Notes under the pieces: model-generated | Database searches by the model: none | What the model was told of the DNA's origin: nothing | What the model saw: the letters and a program-made list of their open reading frames with translations, nothing else | From: Euzebya rosea | GTDB taxonomy: Bacteria > Actinomycetota > Nitriliruptoria > Euzebyales > Euzebyaceae | DNA: 64,000 bases | Assembly (NCBI RefSeq): GCF_003073135.1 | Contig: NZ_PGDQ01000002.1 | Span: forward strand, 242,731-306,730 | Reading direction: 5' to 3' | Position numbers and translations under genes: made by a program | Shown here: piece after piece, positions 57,873-64,000 of the stretch | Position numbering within the stretch: the stretch's first letter is position 1 | How the letters are laid out: each line of letters opens with the position of its first letter

Positions 57873-58984
57873 GTCACGAGCTCCCGATACAACGACAGGT
57901 AGTCCCCGGTCATCCGCTCGACGCTGCCGCGGGTCACCGCGTGGGTTCGACAGCGATCCCGGTCGAGCGTCGAGGCCGTGCGCGCTGCCGCCGCGAGGGC
58001 GTCGATGTCGTCGGGCTCCACGAGGACCGCGACGTCGTCGTCCACGAGCTCCGGGAGGGCGCCGTGGGCGTAGCCGGCCACCGGGGTGCCGCAGGCCAGC
58101 GCCTCCATGACGACCAGGCCGAAGGGTTCGGGCCAGCGAGGGGTCACGAACGCCACCGACGCACGGGCGATGCGGGCCGCGACCTCGGTGGAGTCGAGGT
58201 GGCCGATCCAGCGACGGTGCTCGTCGAGCTCGGGCCGCAGGACCTCCTCGGCGTAGGTTCGGTCGCTGGCCGGTCCGATGACCTCCAGCGACATCCCCGC
58301 CAGACGTGCGGCTCGGACGGCGTGGTGCGGTCCCTTCTCTGGACACACCCGCCCGACCCAGACGGCGGTGTCGGGGGCCGGCTGGCTCGCCGGGACGAAC
58401 CGGTCGAGGTCGATGGCGTTGTGGATGACCGCCCGGGGCCGGCGCGGCCATCGTCGGGCGTTGTCGTGGCTGACGCTGACGATGTGGAGGTTGGCCTGGT
58501 CGCGGCGCAGCGCCGCCTCGATCCACGGGGTGGGTGGGGTGTGCAGGACCTTCACCATCGGCATCGGCAGCAGGTCGGCGGTGGCCGGGGGGATGTAGTG
58601 CAGCGAGTTGTCGTGGACGACGTCGAAGTCGCTGTCGCGCAGGCGCAGCATCAGGTCGAGGTAGGCGTCGTGCTCGACCATGAAGCCCTCCGCCAGCATG
58701 GACACGTCACGACGGGCGGCGGGGGACAGGTCCAGCAGCGTCTCGCGAGGCACGATCGGCTCGACCCCGATGTCCGGATCCGCGTCGGCGCTCGCGAACA
58801 CCGTCACGTGGTTGCCGGTTGCACGGAGGCCACGGGCCAGGTCGGCGGTCTGCCGTTCCAGTCCTCCCGCATGCGGTTCGCGCAGCCCGTGGCGCAGGGA
58901 CGCGATGATGGCGATGCGCAGGGGTGGCTCACCCGCGGCCGCCGCACGGACGCCTGGAACTCGAGCAGAAGCAGAGCTGACCAT
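57869..58984 (-). CDS. GT4 family glycosyltransferase
   Basis: 371 residues from ATG 58984. The GT-B/GT4 pattern is strong: RIAIIASLRHGLREPHAGGLERQTADLARGLRATGNHVTVFAS, IHNAIDLDRFVP, WVGRVCPEKGPHHAVRAARLAGMSLEVIGPAS, and the E(x7)E motif in WPEPFGLVVMEALACGTPVAGYAHGALPELV. It is the first gene of the overlapping transferase operon. The first ~20 residues are Ala/Ser-rich and may not be translated if a downstream start is used. Confidence 0.92.
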   Translation of the reverse strand: MVSSASARVPGVRAAAAGEPPLRIAIIASLRHGLREPHAGGLERQTADLARGLRATGNHVTVFASADADPDIGVEPIVPRETLLDLSPAARRDVSMLAEGFMVEHDAYLDLMLRLRDSDFDVVHDNSLHYIPPATADLLPMPMVKVLHTPPTPWIEAALRRDQANLHIVSVSHDNARRWPRRPRAVIHNAIDLDRFVPASQPAPDTAVWVGRVCPEKGPHHAVRAARLAGMSLEVIGPASDRTYAEEVLRPELDEHRRWIGHLDSTEVAARIARASVAFVTPRWPEPFGLVVMEALACGTPVAGYAHGALPELVDDDVAVLVEPDDIDALAAAARTASTLDRDRCRTHAVTRGSVERMTGDYLSLYRELVT

Positions 58985-59052
58985 GTGCGTGGAGGTTCCT
59001 GTGGAGTCGAGGACAGGGACGGCACGCGGGGGTCGGGCGAGCTCAGCGTTTT

Positions 59053-59823
59053 CTACCCGTGGCGATCCATTTCAATCACCCGATGGCTGTCCAGTCCGAG
59101 GTCGGTTGCGGTCAGGCGTCCATCCATGAACGCCTCGGCGACCTCGAGGACCCGTCGGCGGGTGCTGCGGGCGTGGTGGCGGAGCAGGTCGAAGGCCGCG
59201 TCGGCGGTCAGCCCGTGTCCGTGGATCAGGACGCCCTTGGCCTGCTCGATCACACCGTTGCGCTCGAGGGCCTGCCGGATGCCGACGACCTGCCGGGACA
59301 CCTCGTCCACCTGACGGGCGCTGACCAGGTACGAGCTGGCCATGTCGGCGAACAGCCCACCGAGCTGCTTGGAGGACTCGTCGAGCGGACCGGCGGTCGA
59401 GCGGTACAGGTTGAGCGCCCCGAGGCGGGTGTCGCCGACGCGCATGGGGAAGCTGTGGACGGCTGCCAGGCCGGACTCGACCGCGACCGGTCCGAAGGTC
59501 GGGAACCGGGTGTCCTGGCGGAGGTCGTCGGCGTAGATCGGCGTGCCGGTGATGTAGGCCAGCAGGCAGGGACCCTCGTCGTAGTCCAGCTGCAGCTGCT
59601 CGATGAGCCGAACCCGGTCGTCGGATGCCGAGACGAACCGGAGGTCGTCGTTGTCGTCGAGCAGCATCACGCCCAGGCCGTCGACGCCGAGCAACGACGG
59701 CGCTTGGTGCAGCAGCTCGTCAAGGGCATCCGCGGCAGAGTAGTCCGACGCCATGGTGTGGGCGAAGTTGAGCAGGACCTGCATCAGCTTGCGGTCACGG
59801 ATCTGGCCCTCGGTGGGCGGCAC
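59053..59823 (-). CDS. GAF-ANTAR antitermination regulator (paralogue)
   Basis: 256 residues. The GAF domain (GLGVMLLDDNDDLRFVSASDDRVRLIEQLQLDYDEGPCLLAYITGTPIYADDLRQDTRFP) and ANTAR domain (ALERNGVIEQAKGVLIHGHGLTADAAFDLLRHHARSTRRRVLEVAEAFMDG) line up closely with the protein encoded at 53994-54827. It lies between the first glycosyltransferase gene (59916-61010) and the four-gene set on the same strand, so its RNA targets may be the leaders of these transcripts. Confidence 0.88.
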   Translation of the reverse strand: MPPTEGQIRDRKLMQVLLNFAHTMASDYSAADALDELLHQAPSLLGVDGLGVMLLDDNDDLRFVSASDDRVRLIEQLQLDYDEGPCLLAYITGTPIYADDLRQDTRFPTFGPVAVESGLAAVHSFPMRVGDTRLGALNLYRSTAGPLDESSKQLGGLFADMASSYLVSARQVDEVSRQVVGIRQALERNGVIEQAKGVLIHGHGLTADAAFDLLRHHARSTRRRVLEVAEAFMDGRLTATDLGLDSHRVIEMDRHG

Positions 59824-59915
59824 GATGGATCCCTCCCCGGGATTTGGGTCGCTGGGTCGTCAGTCGCTGGGTTCGATCGAGGATGCTGCCCAGCGTGGGG
59901 TGTGTCGAATCCGTA

Positions 59916-61010
59916 TCAGCGGGCCGATGCCGTCTGGTCGGCGGTGTGGACCCCGTGCGATCGGGCGGTGGAGTAGAGGCGCTCGTGGGCCATGCAGACG
60001 TCGGACCAGGCGTGCTCGCGGTCCTCGACGCGGCTGACGAGTGTGGGATCGGGGCGGGTGAGCATCGCCTCGGCCAGCGCCGCGGCATCGATGTGGCCGT
60101 CGAGCACGGGAACACCGACGATCGGGTGCTGCTCGGCGAGGTGCCCGACCCGGCCGGCGATCACCGGGGTGCCGATGTCGGCCGCGAGCTCGAGCCGCTG
60201 GCTGTGCAGGCCGGCGGTGAGCGGCAGGACGAGGGCGCGAGCCGCGGCGATGTGATCCACCAGCTGGTCGAAGGACAGTCCGTGGTGGACGACGAGGTCC
60301 GCGCCGTCGAGCCCGGGATGTCGGGCGATGGCCTTCTCGTGGACGGTATGGACGAGCAGCCGAACCGGCATCGATCCGGCGAGGAGCGCGCAGGCGTCGA
60401 GGGCGCCCGTCACGTCGCTTGCCGGATGGTGCGGGTCGACCTCCACCAAAATCGGGCCCCATTCGCCGCCGCAGGCCGTCCGGTAGCGTCGGGCCCGCAG
60501 CAGGTCGGCGCCCGAGAGCATCGGGCCGTGGGGGATGACCCGAGGACGGATCCCCGTCCGCTCCAGGATGGTGCGGGCAGCACCCCGCGTGAACGTGGTC
60601 ACGACCCAGGCGTCGGCCAGCACTCGCTGCACGGCGGGCAGGTCGAGCGCGTCGCCGGCGATGGTCCCCGAACCGGGGAGGTCGTGCAGGGTGACCAGGA
60701 CCGGCGTGCCCTGGCGCCGATGGGTGTCGAGGGCGATGGGCAGACGCGCATCCGTGCCCGGGGGGAGGCCGATGTGCACGTGCACGATGTCCCAGTCGCG
60801 GCTGTGCTCCCGCAGCCACATGGGGTCGTAGGGATCCCGGTGGTCGGCGTGCTGGTCGGCAGGCGCGTCGGCGTGGTCCGGGGTCGGGGCCTGGGTCAGG
60901 TGCCCCTCCACCCTGGCGGTGTACCGGGTCCCCTCCGGATAGTGCAGGACGCGTGGCAGGTCGATGTGCCGTATCGCCCCGGGTGGCCCTAGTTGCCGTG
61001 CTGTGGTCAC
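59916..61010 (-). CDS. GT4-like glycosyltransferase (paralogue)
   Basis: 364 residues from GTG 61010, with AGGAG 6 nt upstream. It shares order and motifs with the protein encoded at 55744-56829: RVLHYPEGTRY, DPMWLREHSRDWDIVHVHIG, VIPHGPMLSGADLLRARRYRTACGGEWGPILVE, AAARALVLPLTAGLHSQRLELAADIGTPVIAGRVGHLAEQHP, and the end MAHERLYSTARSHGVHTA. This is a GT-B fold transferase of unknown specificity. It is the first gene of the whole minus-strand glycosyltransferase/ANTAR block. Confidence 0.85.
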   Translation of the reverse strand: MTTARQLGPPGAIRHIDLPRVLHYPEGTRYTARVEGHLTQAPTPDHADAPADQHADHRDPYDPMWLREHSRDWDIVHVHIGLPPGTDARLPIALDTHRRQGTPVLVTLHDLPGSGTIAGDALDLPAVQRVLADAWVVTTFTRGAARTILERTGIRPRVIPHGPMLSGADLLRARRYRTACGGEWGPILVEVDPHHPASDVTGALDACALLAGSMPVRLLVHTVHEKAIARHPGLDGADLVVHHGLSFDQLVDHIAAARALVLPLTAGLHSQRLELAADIGTPVIAGRVGHLAEQHPIVGVPVLDGHIDAAALAEAMLTRPDPTLVSRVEDREHAWSDVCMAHERLYSTARSHGVHTADQTASAR

Positions 61011-61221
61011 GTGAACTCCTCGTGGTGTTGCTTCACGGGTCGTGCACGCGGGGGCAGGGCGAGCTCCCAAGAGTCGTATCAGGGGTGACAGTCCGAGTCC
61101 CGTCCATCGCCATGCAGGTTGCAGTTCTCGCAGGTCAGGAGGTGTAACCGGTCTGAAGGGTGTCGCTGGTTGGCGGTGGTGGGGTTCGCGTCGGCGTCGC
61201 CGGTCTGGTGAGACTGCACGC

Positions 61222-62196
61222 ATGCGCGCTGTACAGATCACGAGCCTCGACGGCCCTGCCGCCGTCTCCGTTGCCGACGTGCCCGACCCCGAGCGGGGTG
61301 ACGACCAGGTCCTCGTGGAGGTCCGGGCGGCCGGCGTGTCCTTCCCGGACCTGCTCCAGACGCGGGGCATGTACCAGATCCAGCCGCCGATGCCGTTCGT
61401 GCCGGGAGTCGAGGCGGCGGGGATCGTCCGCGAGGCACCGGCGGGGTCGGTCCACCGGCCGGGGGATCGCGTGATGGCCTTCGGCATGATCGGGGGCATG
61501 GCCGAGCTGCTGGCCGTCCCCGAGGGGACCACCTTCGCGTTGCCCGACGAGCTCACCTTCGAGCAGGGCGCCGCGTTCCCGATGAACTACCACACCGCCC
61601 ACTTCTCGCTGGTCCGACGTGGTCGGATGCAGGCGGGGGAGTCGGTGCTGGTGCACGGTGCCGCCGGCGGCGTCGGCACCGCGTCGATCCAGGTGGCCAA
61701 GGGCCTCGGGGCCCGGGTGCTCGCCGTCGTCAGCAGCGACGAGAAGGTCACCGTGGCACGAGCGGCCGGGGCGGACGTGGTCCTGCGCAGCGACGGGCCG
61801 TGGAAGGACGAGGCCCGCGAGGCAACCGACGGGCGTGGTGTCGACATCGTCATGGACCCGGTCGGAGGGGACCGGTTCACCGACTCCATCCGCACGCTGG
61901 CCCCGGAGGGCCGGGTGCTCGTCGTCGGGTTCGCCGGCGGGTCAATCCCCGAGGTCAGGGTCAACCGGCTGCTGCTGTCCAACACCGCCGTCGTCGGCTG
62001 CGCGTGGGGCGGGTTCCTGTTCCACGACCAGACCCTCGTGCCCACGACAGCTGCCGCACTGGACCCGCTGATCCGCGACGGGTCGCTGGCCCCGCCGATC
62101 GGAGCGGCGCTGCCGCTGGACGACGTCGCTGAGGCCCTGCGCCTGATCGACGACCGCGAGGCGACCGGCAAGGTCGTGCTGACGGTGCCGTGCTGA
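61222..62196 (+). CDS. zinc-independent NADPH:quinone oxidoreductase family protein
   Basis: 324 residues from ATG 61222. A medium-chain dehydrogenase/reductase of the quinone oxidoreductase class: substrate domain PDLLQTRGMYQIQPPMPFVPGVEAAGIVREA, the NADPH-binding VLVHGAAGGVGTASIQVAKGLGARVLAVVSSDEK, and FAGGSIPEVRVNRLLLSNTAVVGCAWGGFL. The zinc ligands of alcohol dehydrogenases are absent. It reduces quinones or enones with NADPH in the cytoplasm. It is a single gene divergent from the glycosyltransferase block. Confidence 0.9.
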   Translation: MRAVQITSLDGPAAVSVADVPDPERGDDQVLVEVRAAGVSFPDLLQTRGMYQIQPPMPFVPGVEAAGIVREAPAGSVHRPGDRVMAFGMIGGMAELLAVPEGTTFALPDELTFEQGAAFPMNYHTAHFSLVRRGRMQAGESVLVHGAAGGVGTASIQVAKGLGARVLAVVSSDEKVTVARAAGADVVLRSDGPWKDEAREATDGRGVDIVMDPVGGDRFTDSIRTLAPEGRVLVVGFAGGSIPEVRVNRLLLSNTAVVGCAWGGFLFHDQTLVPTTAAALDPLIRDGSLAPPIGAALPLDDVAEALRLIDDREATGKVVLTVPC

Positions 62197-62830
62197 CGGT
62201 GCCGTAGCCGCCGCCGTTGAGGCAGCGTCGGCAGCCAGCTTCTCCGCTCGTGCCAGGGCAGCGGGCCTTCGGTCGCACCTCGCAGCGACTCCGGCGGGGG
62301 CACGTCCGGTTCTCCGGGTGGTCGAGGGGTGCACTTGGTCGCACCTTGCAGCGACACCGTGTGGGGTGGCCGGGGTCGCTGGTCCGGGGCGGACGACAGT
62401 CGCCGGTGCCCACGAGGGGTTGTCAGACCTGGTGGCGACAACCCCCGGGGATCGAGGTCCGAGCAGCGTCCTTCCTGCTCCCGGCCGGAGTTGCTCGCCT
62501 TCTGCCGAACGGGCGGCTCTGGTCGCACCTCGTGGCGACAACGGTGTGGGGCAGTGGGGCGCAGCCGGGTCAGGCGTCATCGGCTGGTGGGCCTCGACCG
62601 GGTGGCCGTCGGTCGCACCTCGCAGCGACATCAGCGTGGTTCGTCGTGACCCGCGTCCCGGGGTCACCGCGAGCCTGCGGCGTTCAGCCACCGGACGTCC
62701 GGCGGACCTTCGTGCTGGACCTGCTGACCGACGCCCCGTCCTCATCCGGTCCACCGCCGGACGGCGATCTCTGTGATCGCGCCGTGGTGGGACGGGCCCA
62801 GTGACTGGCGAGGGTGGCCCCCGTTCGGGG
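62197..62830. other. 634-nt stretch without a credible gene, carrying a repeat cluster
   Basis: No frame here has a supported start, ribosome-binding site or recognisable protein. The open frames that cross it are long GC-driven shadows. The notable content is the five-copy palindromic repeat set at 62271-62631. The stretch lies between the quinone oxidoreductase stop and the 3' end of the DUF222-HNH gene. Confidence 0.7.
62271..62631. repeat. five dispersed copies of a ~20-nt imperfect palindrome
   Basis: GGTCGCACCTCGCAGCGAC and close variants occur at 62271-62289, 62337-62355, 62421-62440 (most diverged), 62521-62540 and 62611-62630. The start-to-start distances are 66, 84, 100 and 90 nt. 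Each carries GTCGC...GCGAC-type arms, so each RNA copy could fold into a small hairpin. The minus-strand consensus is TGTCGCYRCRAGGTGCGACC. The spacers are not similar to each other. The cluster lies just beyond the 3' end of a DUF222-HNH gene. Confidence 0.75.
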
Positions 62831-64000
62831 TCAGGCGGCGAGGGGTGGGTCGCGGCTGATCTCCACGCCGCTCTCGGTGGTCCAGATGCGTTGTCCGGGT
62901 GGGCCGTGGAGCTGGTGGTTGCGTCTGGTCTTGTCCCGATGGTGGGCGGTGCACAGCCAGGCGAGGTCGTCCAGGCGGGTGGTTCGGGTGATGGCCCATC
63001 CGGTGACGTGGTCGATCTCCAGCAGGTGGTCGGCGGTGCAGCCGGGTACCTCGCATCGGTAGCCGCGGGCTTCCAGTGCGGTGCGTTGTTTGGCGGTGAC
63101 CTGTCGGCCGAGGTGGGCGACGGTGACGTCGGTGGCGTTGGTGATGACGTAGGCGATGTGGGCATCCAGCATCTGTTCGCGGACTGCGGAGAGGGCGACG
63201 GGGCCGATGCCGGCGATCTCGCAGATCTCGCCGTCGGCGAGTTCGCCGCGGACGAGGGCTGATCCGTCGACGCGGATGATCACCTTGGTCTGCCTGCCGG
63301 AGGGTCGATGTCGCTGCGGCGGCGGATGGCCGCCCGGTCCGGCGTCGGGATCGGTGGCGGTCGGATCCGAGCCCTTCTGGCTGTCCGGGTGCTTGTCCGG
63401 GTCCTGCCCGTCCGGGCCGGTGCGGTCCCTCTGGGGGTCGCTGGTACCGATCCCGCTCGTGTCCGCAGCGTTGCTGCTCGGGTCAGTGGTGCCGTTGGAG
63501 TTCGTGCCAGCAGCGGGTGTGGCCGTCCCCTTGCCGGCCGGGAGTCCTTGGCTGCTCGGGTCCACGTCACCGGAGTCCTCGGCTCCGGGGAGCGTCGACT
63601 GGGCCGGCGTGGTCGCGCTGCCCGTCGGGCAGCCATCGCCGGCCGTGCCGGCCGGTGGAGCCACGGTGCCGGTCAGGTCACGGGTGGGGTGGTCGAGCAG
63701 GTTGAGGAGGGCATCGAAGCGGTAGCAGGCATCGTCCTCCCGCCGACCGGCGGCGTGGGCGGCACGAAACACCGCATCGTGCTCGCCCCGTAGCGCCGCC
63801 TCGATCCGGGCACCCAGGTCACCGGGGGCCTGCAGGAACGCCTTCCACTCGCCATCGGTCTCCGTCCACGACCGAAACGCCCGCCGTGCCAGATGCCGAC
63901 GTCGGGTCGCTTCCCGATCCGGATCGGCAGCGGTGCGGATGTCACGCGCCTTCTTCCGCAGCTCCGGCAACGTCTGCGAGGCCGCATCCACGATCAGCTC
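62831..64000 (-). CDS. DUF222/13E12-type HNH endonuclease (5' end outside window)
   Basis: The frame runs off the right edge, so the N-terminus is missing; at least 390 residues are visible. The N-terminal visible part (LPELRKKARDIRTAADPDREATRRRHLARRAFRSW...DGEWKAFLQAP) is the end of a DUF222 region. It is followed by a ~90-residue disordered Gly/Thr/Pro/Asp-rich insert and a C-terminal HNH nuclease (CEVPGCTADHLLEIDHVTGWAITRTTRLDDLAWLCTAHHRDKT). DUF222-HNH genes form the multicopy 13E12 repeat family of actinobacteria and are suspected mobile or selfish elements. The adjacent 3' repeat cluster may belong to the same unit. Confidence 0.88.
   Translation of the reverse strand, partial: ELIVDAASQTLPELRKKARDIRTAADPDREATRRRHLARRAFRSWTETDGEWKAFLQAPGDLGARIEAALRGEHDAVFRAAHAAGRREDDACYRFDALLNLLDHPTRDLTGTVAPPAGTAGDGCPTGSATTPAQSTLPGAEDSGDVDPSSQGLPAGKGTATPAAGTNSNGTTDPSSNAADTSGIGTSDPQRDRTGPDGQDPDKHPDSQKGSDPTATDPDAGPGGHPPPQRHRPSGRQTKVIIRVDGSALVRGELADGEICEIAGIGPVALSAVREQMLDAHIAYVITNATDVTVAHLGRQVTAKQRTALEARGYRCEVPGCTADHLLEIDHVTGWAITRTTRLDDLAWLCTAHHRDKTRRNHQLHGPPGQRIWTTESGVEISRDPPLAA

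Noticed and set aside
62271..62631. Possible CRISPR array
   Set aside because: Repeats are only ~20 nt, vary in sequence, and are spaced unevenly (66-100 nt). No cas gene is present in the window.
62217..62804. 195-codon frame in the repeat stretch
   Set aside because: It begins with TTG without a ribosome-binding site, and its peptide simply translates the palindromic repeats.

Overview
The window is very GC-rich, densely packed bacterial DNA. GTG and TTG starts are common, adjacent genes often overlap by 4 nt (ATGA, GTGA or TTGA), and several starts have a TANNNT -10 box 7-9 nt upstream, as expected for leaderless actinobacterial transcripts. DUF2510, DUF222-HNH, ANTAR regulators, a WS/DGAT acyltransferase, an Rv2578c-type radical SAM protein and an Eis-like acetyltransferase all point to Actinomycetota. 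A glutaminyl-tRNA synthetase and a fused subunit I/III caa3 oxidase suggest a deep branch such as Nitriliruptoria (Euzebya-like). This placement is an inference.

Layout. 1-4.5 kb: end of a membrane protein, a secreted metzincin, and the elongasome pair PBP2-RodA. 4.5-9.6 kb (minus): a radical SAM protein split by a 344-residue intein, then an overlapping three-gene operon (GNAT, OSBS/NSAR-type racemase, fructosamine kinase). 9.6-15.5 kb: glnS, an AAA+ ATPase behind an operator-like repeat array, OsmC, and a Ser/Thr kinase with an extracellular Kelch domain. 15.5-25.7 kb: lipid metabolism (P450, TetR, aldehyde dehydrogenase, thiolase, FadB-like enzyme, wax ester/TAG synthase), with a palindromic operator between tetR and the aldehyde dehydrogenase gene. 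25.7-27.9 kb: small membrane and DUF2510 proteins and a tandem repeat.

28-33 kb: TIGR03960 radical SAM, DUF2344 and RNase E, an order that normally continues to rplU-rpmA. Here about 15.6 kb intervenes: a caa3 oxidase operon, an ECF sigma/membrane partner pair, an FMN-binding protein, an adenylate cyclase and FHA protein, and the most striking locus (42.3-47.7 kb). That locus encodes an acyl-CoA ligase, a 1127-residue fusion of an IDO-like heme dioxygenase, an FAD/NAD(P)H reductase and a cytochrome b5, and a CBS-domain protein. rplU-rpmA follow at 48.7-49.3 kb.

49-64 kb: Eis-like acetyltransferase, cbs-metB transsulfuration genes, an SGNH hydrolase, a minus-strand glycosyltransferase cluster carrying two ANTAR regulators and a paralogous pair of transferases, a quinone oxidoreductase, a 634-nt non-coding stretch with five copies of a ~20-nt imperfect palindrome, and a truncated DUF222-HNH gene at the right edge.

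The leading candidate for an undescribed system is the IDO-reductase-cytochrome b5 fusion. It would be a self-sufficient heme dioxygenase carrying its own electron-transfer chain. No tRNA, rRNA or insertion sequence was recognised.
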